From Antedon mediterranea (Eukaryota; Echinodermata; Crinoidea; Comatulida; Antedonidae): 64,000 nt of DNA. The notes beneath the pieces are model-generated. The model had not been told where the DNA came from. It ran no database searches and saw nothing but the letters and a program-made list of their open reading frames with translations. The DNA is taken from positions 10,718,932 to 10,782,931 of the forward strand of contig NC_092679.1 of the NCBI RefSeq assembly GCF_964355755.1, in the 5' to 3' direction. Positions 28,401-36,570 of this stretch are shown here, one piece after another. The stretch's first letter is position 1. Every line of letters starts with the position of its first letter. The position numbers and the translations under genes were made by a program.

Positions 28401-31400
28401 ATAATAATGTGTTTATATATCTAACAGTAGATCTTATCCACAATCTCAGTAATAAAGTTTATCTGTATATATTTTTATATTACATCTAACAGTACGAACA
28501 TTCACAGTAAGAAATGTTCGATTCAAATGAGGACTAAAAATAGTTAATAGGTATTTACAGTATTGTCAAAGTATTGCAAGTTTATTCTCAAAGGGCCCAT
28601 ATATTTACCTACCGTATGTGTTAAACCAAGGGCTCATAAATTTACCTACTTGTGTTAAACCAAACTCTGGCAGACTGAGAGATTGGGATGTTCCATTCAT
28701 CGCAAATCAATACATTTGTATAATCGTATATTAAATCTATCAAAATAGTATTTTTTTAAGAAAATCGGCCTGTCTTCAACATTATGATGGTGTACTCTAG
28801 CTGTTCAACCGGTTTTCAGCTATGAAAAACAATTATCGTAGGAGGAGATAGGAAAATGCGAAGCCTCCTCGCATTTTTGTGGCGGGTATTTTTCAAGATG
28901 GACATCCATTAGACAGTGTATACCACGATCGGAAAACACCCCTATTTGGGGCAAATCTTTGAACCTAAATTCGTTTTAATCGTCAATAACTAATTATCTA
29001 ACTTAATTTAATTAGTAAACAGGGTTACATCAGGTGGTTAAAATCAGTACCGAAAGTACGAACCAACTTTATATACCATCGAGTAAAAATTCTAGAAGTA
29101 AGGCGCGATTTACCGAATTTTGCCCTTACGTAAATTTATATATAGATAGCTGAAAACCGGTTGAACAGCTCGAGTACAGCATCATAATGTTGAAGACAGG
29201 CCGATTTTCTTTTAAAAATACTTTTTAACCAATACATTTGACTGGCTGCTGAAACTAAACACTGTTTTAATTTGGCGGCCCGGCATGGTATCTGTAGATC
29301 CAGCCATGGCGGTGCCAGGAGGTTGCGTAGTTTATACAGTGAAATAACATGGTCGCTGAGACATCAAATTACTTATTTTTTGCTTTTTTTTAGTGTTTAT
29401 CTTTAAAATTCAGGAAAGTGACATAGCCTATCGTGTCCGGCCCCTCAATAAAATTAGTGTGCCAAATGTGAGCAGGTACTGCAGTTTCGGAGGAGATAGG
29501 TAAAATTACGCGAAAAATTTAGTAGCATTAATATATAGATTAATTTTGATTTATTGGTTTGATATCAAGATAATTTATCATTTTTTTCATATAGAGTTCA
29601 GTACTTTTGATGAGGTGAGTGCTACATTTCTGTTTTAAGCATTGAAATGAATTACAACTGTAGGTTGTTATTGTTTTAACAATATAGGATATTCATGGTT
29701 GTTTATATCTTCACAAACAAAAATATTTTGTCTGGTTTATTTTTCTTTTGGCATGTGATCATTATTCATTATGAATTGTTTCTCTGAAAATTTATAACAT
29801 AAAAATGTATTTTTAGATGTTGTGTCTACAAGTCGAAGATGGAAAAAAGAATGCTTTAATTGCTAAAGTCGGAGAGTCATATATGGTATTTGTATATTGG
29901 TTTGTGTTTATAAATTTGACAGAAATAGAGAAGCTCTAAACTGCCCAGTGATATACTAGAAGTTCATTAACAGTGAAGAAACAAATCTGTCAGAAAGTGA
30001 AAAAGCTGCCTTAACCAGATTTAAAACCAGATTGGTATGACATCCTAAATCTTAGAACTCTAGGTCCTGGTTCAGCACCAAGGAAAATATTATTATTATA
30101 ATAGAATAATATCATGTGTAAATTTACTGTTCTTTGTATATATTTTTCATACTTGCATAGATATTTTGAAGTTTAAAATGGCATTTACAGTTTCTTTATT
30201 CAACTATTTCCAATATTTTGTTTTGTGATGGGTCTGATTGAAACAATTTTTTTAATTCTAAACTAGATTCTAACCAAAAAATGGGGAACAAATTTTAAGT
30301 TAAAATTGTTGAATATTTATGTTACATAATTTTTTCTTATTGGTTGAATAAATATTACAAAACGAAACATCCAAAAATAATGGTTTCTACCATCCCAAAG
30401 GATAATATTAATGTATACAATATTTATTCGAGCCAAACTGTTCCATTACCCTAACAAAATTGTAAGAGAAGGCTTTTATGATATATTAAAATAAAATATG
30501 GTCTAAAAAAACAACCATTGTTTGTTTTTAGGCTATTGCTCTCTGTACAGCGGTAGCCTATTTTTATTGTCAAAAATTTCATTTCTTCTGCCCATTTTTT
30601 GTTGGTCACAGATCTCGAAAACAGCAATAGCAGTTATGTTGTAACTTGACCAGAAGATGCACGTATATATGTAGTTGTGCAACAAACTTTGGTTGAATAA
30701 AAATATGGTCGCATAGCGTAATTACGCACGATTTTCTGAAATTCTTAAATTGACTATAAAAACTAACAGCCTTTTTCAAATGAAACTTGGACACACGGAT
30801 GCTTCATGCCAAGGGTCATCTTTCTGTATCATCAGCAAAATTTCGAACATTGGTTTGAAAATTAAAAACATTTTATGCATTTCACATTTAAAAAAAAATG
30901 TTTCCCTGCGCGTGTGCTTTTGCGTGCTTAGCTCATAAGCAGGTTAGACAGACCGTTTTTGCACTTGATTGTTGTTCTTTATACCTTTGTTCCTTCAATT
31001 TTGGATGAATTATGAATGTAAAATAATCAAATTTTGTGTGCCTAAAAATGGTTAATTTTATGGAAATTTGTTTAAAAATATGCCTATTTTGAATCGATTA
31101 TAGCTCTCCGGGATGGCTGGTGACCCCCTATTTTTTTCACTTATTTTAAAGGGTAATGAGTTGTAGATATGAATTCATGTGAATTTAGACCGTAATTATG
31201 TTATGACGTCATCATATGGCCATCTGAATTTTAAAAATTGGATTTTTATCTCTTTCGGCACAGTTTGTCACATTCAATAGAGCGCATATCGCGTAAACAT
31301 TATTAATTTTCTTCCAATTTTCAATAATGTTATTACTTAAGCATTCTCCTCCAAAACTTTATTTTTATTTTGAAAATGTCATCATAACATGGGTGGTGTA

Positions 31401-34400
31401 AAATATAAACTACCCAATACAGTCAAATGTTAACGCTTGTTGGACGATTTTGATCGATGCTATGCTGTTTGTACAATCATTGTGGTGCAGCTTACTGTAG
31501 GCTAAGCCTAATAATAAGCATCTGTATGTTACAATGTGTTGCGCAATAGCCTAACTCGTCACCGTGACAAGTTCAAATCTAGTAATTATTTACATGTCTA
31601 ATTCCGATACCTATAGTGGCTGCCTCAATAATTTTTTTCTTCCACAAATCCCATAATCTTGATTATGACAAATTTTCGTACAACTTTCCTAGATCAGAAA
31701 TGAATCTGAAAGGTCATCGGGATAGGATGCATTTTCGAGATATAAGGGGTCAAAGTTCAAAATTGACTAATTACAACAATGTATTACATTTTGGTCTTTT
31801 ATTATATTTTTATGATTATAGGTATCTATTCAATCTTATGAAAAAAAGCCTTCGTGATTAAGGGTCAAATGTCAATATCAATATTGAACCTATAAATCCA
31901 AATAAAAACTAACATTTAACATAAAATTTTATGTTTTCTCATCCTGATAATCATTCATACCATTACTTATTTCTCCATGTTCGTACACAATGTAAAAGAG
32001 CATATTTATCATTTGATTTGTTGACATACTAGAAGGTCAAAGGTCAACATTTTAATATGCGTATTAGGTAGTTGCCAAATAAATGCAAAGTTGTTTAAAC
32101 TATGAGATCAATGGTTTTACTAGTAATCAAATTATTTGATCAGTAAAGTTATGTTATTTCATATAATTTTGATTAATATAATTATTACTGTAATTAATCA
32201 AATCAGACCGTGAAATGTTACGCTGACCTTAAATAAAATAAATAGTTAAAGCAAAAGATTGGTCAAAACATGGTTGCAGGCCTTTAATTTTCATGTTGAT
32301 GCAATAAGATATCTGATTGATCTTCTCTTTAATGTTAATATATATTTTTTGTTCAATTATTTGTTTAGGTACTCGGATAACAATTTACCATTTTGCACAA
32401 ACTGGCTAGTATATAACTAGGTATTCTCAGTTATTGTACACAACGTTCATATTACTGTCCAACGTATCGACTACAATGATTACAACAAACCGTAAATAGC
32501 CTAACTTAGATATCAAGGCGCGATGTACATACATAACAGAGACCTTATTTTATTGTAATACATCAAAAAACCTTTTCTTACAATTTTGTTTGGGTTAGGC
32601 CCTACTGTATATTTTCATATCTATATTATCTCTTACTACTGAATATGTACAGAACATCATTCTAGGAGTGCATGCATAATATACTTGTACTCAAGTGAAA
32701 CACATTATTTAACAAGTAGTATACTCATCCAAGGCAGTGTAATATCACAATTTTAGACTTTCACAATGAGAAATCAGTTTCTTTTTCATTAGTTAATATA
32801 AACATTAAAACAAACATTTTATTGTTTTAGCCAAGATACAGTAATATCAATAGTGGAAAATATGATTTGGAATTGCTACCAAAATTTAGATAAAAACAAC
32901 AGTATTGAAATAATATGAATAAGATAGGCCTAGTACACCTTACTAATACAGCATGACGTACTGCTCTACTTTTTTTTATAAATACAGGAAATGTTGATGG
33001 ATCTTTTAGTATACAAAGAAGGACCAAGACTACGCAATCACTTAAGTCATGGCGAGATTAATTTTTATCAGGTTGATAAGGAAACTGCTGATTTTGTGTT
33101 ATACGTTTGTTTATCATGGGCCTGTTTGTTTCTGAATACAGACTTTACAGATACAAAAACAGTAAGCAGTTGCATGATTACCATATGGCACTTTACTATT
33201 TCTATTGTAGGATAATACAAAATATAAATCATAATATTCTACATTGATTCCGGAGGTCTAACTGGTATATTGCAAAACAATTTTCTTACATATTTTTTTA
33301 ACCATTAATAAAGATGAAAATTTATCCCATTAGACCCATATAGTATTTAATTTTACATAAAATCTAGTTTGTGATCTTAAATTAGATAAAAAAAAACGTA
33401 GGAAAAGTGTATTTTTTCTCTTTATTTCTCATAAATGATATGTTATGATATCATCATTTGTTTTGTAGAATGGAATGATGGAAAAATTAAAAATTCATGG
33501 ACAAGACTATAAATCAATATTTCATTACAAGGTTGTCTTAAAAAGAATGCTAATTAAACTGTTTACGACTTTGAAAAAATGGCAAGGTATTGAACTTCCA
33601 ACCATTGACCAACTTATTTGTAAAAAGAATGCAACTGATGATAAACTGAATGAAATGCTGTCACAAGTCATTCAACAAATTGTTAACAACTTCACTCAGT
33701 TGTCTAGTGTAGACAGGTATAGTTAAAAACCATTATTTTTAAATATAATGCAAAATTATACAAAACATTACGGTAATAATAAATCAAAAAGAAATTAAAC
33801 TTTTTTTTGAGTTAATTACGCTGGCTGTTACAACCGATAATGTAAAAAATGCCAGCTAATGTCGAAACAACCGTTAATGTAGAAAAATCCACTGCTAATG
33901 TAGTCAAACCTCCAGCTTATGTAGTAAATACAAAATTAACACCATCTAATGTAGAACTGTCAACAGCTAATGTAGTTGCTATTGCCAGCTAATGTAGAAA
34001 ATATATATTTTACAAACCTATGTCTGAATCATGTGCAAATACATCTCTTTATTTAACTATCAGTCTATGCACCTCTCGTAAGCGACCAACTTTCTAAAAT
34101 GACCTTACAAGATGTGGTCGATTATGAAAACGGGACAACTAAGAGAGGTGGTGTTCCTTTAAAAGAGGTAGTCACTTACGAGAGGTATGGTCGTAAGAGA
34201 GTGATGCTTAACAAGTTTTTTTTTTCCTTAAGTTGATTTATTTTTAATATTGTTTATAGATTACTACTCGCAAACCATGATCTGTCTACACTTGAGATTT
34301 TATGTGAAAATATATGTCTGTCCACACTCTTTCGACCAAAAATTGAACAAGAGGTTACAACTATTTTACAAAAGATTGTACATCAGTCTCAATGCATATC

Positions 34401-35768
34401 AGAAAATATTTTACAAATTACAAGTTTGCGATATGAACAATTATCAAAAAAGGAACTTCGTTCAAGGCAGAGAAAAAACTACAGCATACTTATAAGCAGG
34501 TACTGTTTATCATTCTCACATTTCATTTCATTTCATTATTTATTTGGTCTATTTAAGTATATACTAAACAAAAAAAACTGAAATTGGGGAGACCAGGATC
34601 AAGTGAACTTAATCACTGTAGCTGAGCCGGTTGACCCAACCCCAAAGTCAGTTTACACATAAAAGACATAAAGACAAAATACAGTTACAGCGAATCAAAA
34701 TGAATATGAGGAGAAGAGAAGCTATTGAATTCTTAGAATAAAAATGTTGTACAACAAAATCAAACGATTTAGTCAAATAGTATGTTGATCCAATAATTAA
34801 TTCATGCAAACTTTCAGTTTTAATTAACGGAACCTTCTTGATTCTATTTAAAAAAGATTAAATTCACAAATCATTTTAATGTGATCGATTTTTAAAAAAC
34901 AGGTTCCCTATTGATAATGAATTACTTGAATTGAAAAGTTTTAATTTTTTGATTTTAATCACAGCAAGAATAAATCCGATAACTGCCAACTGTTGATATA
35001 ATAATCCTATGTAAAAGGACTTTAGAATCTGCCACAGTTGGTATTGCATATTTAACTATAAAGTATATTAATATACATAATGTATGAAACTAGAACAAGA
35101 TTTGAAGATTATAAGCTTTTGTAGTTTCAGTAATTTTGCTTTTATTTTTCTAGTATTCCTACAATTTTGAATGCCTTAAATCTTGTCAGTTTTATTGTTG
35201 TCACTGAACTTTATATGTCAACTAATCTACCAGATGTAACATTATGTGATCAACTGTATCTAATCAAGTAGGTTTTTATTCAAAGACTATTGACATTTAT
35301 CATCTATCATTCGCTATAACATTGAAATGTTTAGAAATCCTCCCCTAGCCTTGAAGTTATCAATAATTGAATTAAAAATGAATGGAATTGGGGCAGGGCA
35401 TTTTAACAGAGTTAGTCCAAAATCCATTGTGTTATAAGACTTCAGGAACTGAAATACAGTACTGTAGTATAATTGAAGCTGCTATTATACATAATCCTAG
35501 GTGTGCATTCAATGGTAATACCTCGCTATTTGTTTCTTGAATAAATACTCTACTTCAGAAATCCTTTAGAAATCCTCCCTTACGATCAATGTAGTTAACA
35601 CATTTGTTGTTTTTTTTTATATATAGATTTCTGAAACAAGTTTTACAGTTTACAGAAAACATGGCAACGAATACATCAATTGAGCATAATAAATGGAGTG
35701 AAGGGCTAACACTGGTTACTTCATTCCTTAAGAAAGTCACTAATTTTTATGAAAAACAGAAGTTTTAA
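4369..35768 (+). CDS. ERMARD: ERMARD-like protein (DUF4209 family), spliced gene, 5' end outside window
   Basis: Twelve exons join in one continuous frame: 4369-4458, 8172-8269, 10906-11039, 23113-23227, 27389-27491, 29597-29614, 29817-29885, 32988-33161, 33469-33716, 34260-34499, 35154-35267 and 35627-35768 (stop TAA 35766-35768). All introns start GT and end AG, and every junction keeps phase. The product, about 514 residues here, matches ERMARD along its length as I remember the family: PSLLKDLL-type segment, [10 protein letters not shown] and [57 protein letters not shown], and a C-terminal LQFTEN...NKW segment. The human protein has 678 residues, so roughly 140 N-terminal residues are missing upstream. 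Hydrophobic stretches [14 protein letters not shown] and LNLVSFIVV fit the two membrane segments described for the family. The human protein is ER-located and linked to RNA degradation and neuronal migration; the biochemical role is unknown. Introns are loaded with transposons. Confidence 0.85.
4459..5467. other. ERMARD intron, AT-rich
   Basis: No coding sequence. A weak inverted repeat at 5125-5325 (CTTTGATGA near 5155 against ATCAAAGACAGCAT near 5288) may be a decayed small DNA element. Confidence 0.45.
5468..6212. repeat. 88-bp satellite, 8 copies, each monomer a stem-loop
   Basis: TTTACCTGCCCTGAC recurs near 5491, 5583, 5671, 5759, 5850, 5938, 6026 and 6114, so the period is 88 bases with small indels. 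Each monomer holds a palindrome: CCTGCCCTGACGGATGACAA on the left and TTGTCATCCGTCA...GACAGG on the right, around GAAATTTATTA. The remaining 30 bases (ATTGTACGATTCCACTGTGC) are single-stranded linker. It lies in the first visible ERMARD intron. Confidence 0.93.
6213..8171. other. ERMARD intron, AT-rich
   Basis: No gene, tRNA or ordered repeat recognised. Confidence 0.5.
8172..8269 (+). CDS. ERMARD: ERMARD exon b
   Basis: Acceptor TTCATTCACAG, donor GTTAGT. It is 98 bases, entering in phase 0 and leaving two bases into a codon. It encodes [11 protein letters not shown] and [11 protein letters not shown], the best conserved block of the family. A LINE remnant lies only about 70 bases downstream. 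Confidence 0.88.
8340..8860 (-). pseudogene. Non-LTR retrotransposon remnant with 2A-like N terminus
   Basis: At 8856-8665 the minus strand encodes [20 protein letters not shown], which fits the conserved first residues of CR1/L2-type open reading frames. Its GDxxxxPGP is a decayed form of the 2A-like GDxExNPGP. At about 8530-8360 the same strand encodes [20 protein letters not shown] and [12 protein letters not shown], the start of the reverse transcriptase palm. Everything between is deleted or scrambled. Confidence 0.7.
8861..10905. other. ERMARD intron
   Basis: Small open frames at 9070-9255 and 9991-10185 have no recognisable family. A short local repeat GGTCACGCAT / AAATGCGTG occurs around 10670-10745. 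Nothing else seen. Confidence 0.4.
10906..11039 (+). CDS. ERMARD: ERMARD exon c
   Basis: Acceptor TTCTTCAATAG, donor GTATGG. The first base G completes the ATG codon begun at 8268-8269. It encodes [16 protein letters not shown] and HRQWFTF and leaves one base into a codon. The next intron is 12 kb. Confidence 0.85.
11238..11312 (-). repeat. Dispersed repeat R, partial copy 3
   Basis: The reverse complement of the last part of repeat R (GGTTTCGCAATCTTACAAAT, then ACGAAAACGGATACGTCA). It sits about 225 bases left of the composite element. Confidence 0.75.
12181..12834 (+). mobile_element. Hairpin-ended element H
   Basis: It starts TACTTGGCCAA (12181-12191) and ends with the hairpin TACTTGGCCAA-loop-TTGGCCAAGTA (12805-12834). 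An AAAC/AC microsatellite precedes the hairpin at 12757-12788. It contains one copy of the core shared with element G. Confidence 0.75.
12835..14752 (+). repeat. Tandem duplication, period about 959 bp
   Basis: ACAAATGAAAGCACTCAGAA occurs at 12835 and again at 13794. Almost everything after each occurrence matches for about 959 bases (for example AATGACCTTTCTAAAATCAA and GGTCGAGGAGTGTCTTGAAG). Confidence 0.88.
14815..15021 (+). repeat. Dispersed repeat R, copy 2
   Basis: Near-identical to 397-603, ending GGTTGCGAAACCTCCCTA. It lies directly after the composite element 11537-14783, and the partial third copy lies just before that element on the opposite strand. Confidence 0.85.
16166..17070. 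mobile_element. PIF/Harbinger-like non-autonomous element
   Basis: This 905-base insert interrupts the LINE frame between LITL and IIDKIAPM. It is flanked by a 3-base duplication TAA (16163-16165 and 17071-17073). Ends are CGCC...TTTAGTCGTAGTTCGA on the left and TCGAACTACGACTAAAGGCG on the right. A TAA target duplication fits the PIF/Harbinger rule (TWA). Many TCGAAGTTCGAC-type sub-repeats lie near the left end. No transposase frame is present. Confidence 0.75.
18921..22033 (+). mobile_element. Hairpin-ended element A (contains element B)
   Basis: It is inserted in the LINE between the SATNLN and PIIKG codons. The 5' end has a hairpin AATTCGTC-acttt-GACGAATT (18928-18948) then ATAGGTGATCATTTT (18949 on). 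The 3' end is the hairpin TAGGTGATCATTT-loop-AAATGATCACCTA (22002-22033). Its 1.5-kb body (18921-20425) matches the body of element B, and the short tail 21957-22001 completes it. It carries TGACGTCA at 19543, 19700 and 20266. Confidence 0.72.
20426..21956 (+). mobile_element. Hairpin-ended element B, nested in A
   Basis: It opens with hairpin ACTCGTC-acttt-GACGAGT (20426-20444) and GTTATCCGC (20447-20455). It closes with GTTATCCGC-TAAAT-GCGGATAAC (21934-21956). The body matches element A throughout (for example GTGTAGAATAGGTGAAATTA near 20622 against its counterpart near 19131). TGACGTCA occurs at 20856, 21034, 21212 and 21769. Confidence 0.75.
22640..23112. other. ERMARD intron before exon d
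   Basis: AT-rich. No coding sequence or repeat structure recognised. Confidence 0.45.
23113..23227 (+). CDS. ERMARD: ERMARD exon d
   Basis: Acceptor CATTGCACAG, donor GTTTGT. The leading TT joins the G left by the previous exon, giving V. It encodes [12 protein letters not shown] and [15 protein letters not shown]. The final AG joins A at 27389 to make the R of GRFG, which confirms the junction. Confidence 0.85.
23448..24078. mobile_element. TTAA-flanked MITE (AGnCCCnTTCCCT ends)
   Basis: TTAA at 23444-23447 and 24079-24082 flanks inverted ends AGCCCCATTCCCT and AGGGAAGGGGTCT. The interior is unusually GC-rich for the window (GCTAGGCCTAGGCCTAAG near 23884). A TTAA target duplication is known for piggyBac and Kolobok families. 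A half copy of the end lies reversed at about 33335-33405. Confidence 0.7.
24115..24143. repeat. Isolated hairpin CTAGAGGGT / ACCCTCTAG
   Basis: A perfect 9-base stem with a 10-base loop, similar in form to the 3' hairpins of elements A to I. No matching 5' motif was found with confidence. Confidence 0.5.
24369..27084. repeat. Long inverted repeat with element C in its loop
   Basis: Arms 24369-24830 and about 26540-27084 are inverted copies: TATGCACTTTGAGGTCCAG at 24402 against GGACCTCAAAGTGCAT at 27040, and GATCAGAAGGTATAC near 24587 against GTATACCTTCTGATC near 26843. The right arm itself holds two tandem related units. The sequence GGGTCAAAGGTCA occurs at 26471 and 26773. Confidence 0.85.
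25126..26302 (-). mobile_element. Hairpin-ended element C
   Basis: Same family as A and B, on the minus strand. The 5' end (right) has ACTCGTC / GACGAGT (26273-26292) and GGTTATCCGC (complement at 26261-26270). The 3' end (left) is GGTTATCCGC-ACTTG-GCGGATAACC (25126-25150). TGACGTCA lies at 26051. It sits in the loop of the long inverted repeat. Confidence 0.75.
27234..27300 (-). repeat. GCTAATGTAGAAA-type repeat, minus copy
   Basis: Reverse complement of the start of 33828-33990: GGTTGTAACA, GCTGGCGTTTTCTACATTAG. Both lie in ERMARD introns. Confidence 0.6.
27389..27491 (+). CDS. ERMARD: ERMARD exon e
   Basis: Acceptor CTGATTAG, donor GTAAGA. It encodes [19 protein letters not shown] and CPHRLVTAE, a strongly conserved family block, and ends on a codon boundary. 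Confidence 0.88.
27505..29135. repeat. Long inverted repeat in ERMARD intron
   Basis: Arms 27505-27760 and 28885-29135 are inverted copies (TTTGCCCCAAATAGAGG at 27688 against CCCTATTTGGGGCAAA at 28940; TTCTAGAATTTTTACTCGAT at 27544 against its complement near 29085). A second inverted pair, 28770-28825 and 29148-29215, overlaps the right side. The loop contains hairpins ATGGTACGC/GCGTACCAT (27809-27837) and AAATGCGA/TCGCATTT (28853-28877). No coding sequence. Confidence 0.8.
29597..29614 (+). CDS. ERMARD: ERMARD microexon (18 nt)
   Basis: An 18-base exon, TTC to GAG, encodes FSTFDE between acceptor CATATAGAG and donor GTGAGT. It restores the family TTFDE motif between exons e and g in phase. 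Using the AG two bases earlier would shift frame and reach a stop in the next exon. Some risk remains that the acceptor choice is wrong. Confidence 0.7.
29817..29885 (+). CDS. ERMARD: ERMARD exon g
   Basis: Acceptor GTATTTTTAG, donor GTATTT. It has 69 bases, 23 codons, phase 0 on both sides, and encodes [19 protein letters not shown] and ESYM, matching the DGKxNQL part of the family. Confidence 0.8.
29935..30010 (+). repeat. SINE-body-like fragment
   Basis: CTAAACTGCCCAGTGATATA and the following bases match the body of the tRNA-derived repeat near 46430-46495 (CTAAACCGCCCGGTGATATA). The tRNA-like head is absent here. Confidence 0.5.
30531..31581 (-). mobile_element. Hairpin-ended element D
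   Basis: Minus-strand relative of A-C. The 5' end (right) has ACTCGTC / GTGACAAGT (31554-31572) and GGCTATTGC (complement at 31543-31551). The 3' end (left) is GGCTATTGC-loop-GCGGTAGCC (30531-30558). So the end motif has changed from GTTATCCGC at both ends. TGACGTCA lies at 31204. Confidence 0.7.
31600..32440 (+). repeat. Dispersed repeat S, copy 1 (with perfect DR1)
   Basis: About 700-800 bases related to 56870-57545 on the same strand, for example AACATTTTAATATGCGTATT and AATCAAATTATTTGATCAGT. It contains AGGTCA-A-AGGTCA at 32034-32046. No coding frame. Confidence 0.8.
32988..33161 (+). CDS. ERMARD: ERMARD exon h (DUF4209 core)
   Basis: Acceptor AAATACAG, donor GTAAGC. It has 58 codons, phase 0 on both sides. 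It contains [16 protein letters not shown], the RNxLSHGE signature of DUF4209, then a hydrophobic stretch [14 protein letters not shown] that may be the first membrane segment. The exact first base is inferred from the codon frame. Confidence 0.88.
33469..33716 (+). CDS. ERMARD: ERMARD exon i
   Basis: Acceptor TTTTGTAG, donor GTATAG. It has 82 codons plus two bases and begins [11 protein letters not shown]. It aligns with the less conserved middle of the family (YxxxFHxKxxL). Confidence 0.82.
33828..33995 (+). repeat. GCTAATGTAGAAA tandem-like repeat
   Basis: AGCTAATGT or a close variant recurs about seven times with irregular spacing in the ERMARD intron after exon i. Confidence 0.65.
34071..34186. 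mobile_element. Short palindromic MITE
   Basis: ACCTCTCGTAAGCGACC at the left and GTCACTTACGAGAGGT at the right form an inverted repeat 116 bases long. It lies 70 bases before ERMARD exon j. Confidence 0.65.
34260..34499 (+). CDS. ERMARD: ERMARD exon j
   Basis: Acceptor TTGTTTATAG, donor GTACTG. The leading A completes AGA. The 80-codon exon is open only in this frame with the expected peptide, ending [14 protein letters not shown], a conserved family segment. Confidence 0.85.
35154..35267 (+). CDS. ERMARD: ERMARD exon k
   Basis: Acceptor TTTTTCTAG, donor GTAGGT. It encodes [20 protein letters not shown], a likely second membrane segment, then DQLYLIK, matching the family near its C terminus. 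Confidence 0.85.
35627..35768 (+). CDS. ERMARD: ERMARD last exon
   Basis: Acceptor TTATATATAG. It encodes [17 protein letters not shown] through [17 protein letters not shown] and ends at TAA 35766-35768. In the family the LQxTEN and NKWxxxxxL motifs also lie close to the C terminus, so this is the natural stop rather than a truncation. I see no perfect AATAAA in the 200 bases after the stop. Confidence 0.85.
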
Positions 35769-35974
35769 TGGCTTTTCGATTACAAATAATTGGATATTAG
35801 ATTATTATTGGGTAAAATGACGGAATTTTGAATTAAGTAATAATAGGGTTACAAAGATGGAAAAAGTTCACTGATCACTTGGCCAAGTCTCTCGCATTCA
35901 AACACTAAGTGGGGAAGTACTCGTTCATTGGCTAAGTTCCAAGTATGATCAAACATTAAGAATGATTTAATTCT

Positions 35975-36570
35975 GTATATCAAAATTTCAATATAAAATT
36001 TATTGACAAAAAGAGAGATCGACGTTTCGGTGCCGTCATAGAACCATTTTCAAGATCAAGTTAATACAAAACAATAATAATTATGTGCACTCAGCACCAA
36101 AGTTGGTGACAGGAAATGCTAATTGGGGGCTAATTAAGTAATTAGCTCCTCCTACTGAGTTAGATAAACAATTTAGCTTTGATGGAATCCAAAGTGTAGG
36201 TTTTATCTCTTTGATCCACAACATCTCCTTAATTAGGCAATCAAACTTATTGTTACATTTAGATAAGACTCTAAAGTATTCTGAGATATCACCAGTTATG
36301 CCATGAGGTGATTGCCTATAGTACTTTTGTTATGTTCATTAATGCATTTGTAAGCGTAACCGACATAGTTTGCATCACACAAACCACATTGAAATTTGTA
36401 CACAACGCATTGTGAATTAATGATTCTGGGTTTCATTTCTTTTGGTTTTAAGGTGTCCCCTATCTTACGACTAGTAAAAAAATACTGGTAAAATATCATT
36501 TTCAATCTTCGCACTAATAAAGTATACGAAGAGGCGGCTGGTGCCATTTCATGGATGCACATTCATTAAC
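35975..36570 (-). pseudogene. Penelope-like element, GIY-YIG endonuclease remnant
   Basis: The minus strand at 36562-36296 encodes RKIGDTLKPKEMKPR then CVVYKFQCGLCDANYVGYAY and INEHNKSTIGNHL, the Penelope-type GIY-YIG region with its CxxC pair. In canonical copies YVGYT is followed by an R-rich motif; here that has decayed. After a frame change, 36290-36150 gives SKCNNKFDCLIKEMLWIKEI, the usual C-terminal end. The reverse transcriptase part is missing, so the copy is 5'-truncated. It sits 200 bases after the ERMARD stop. Confidence 0.85.
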
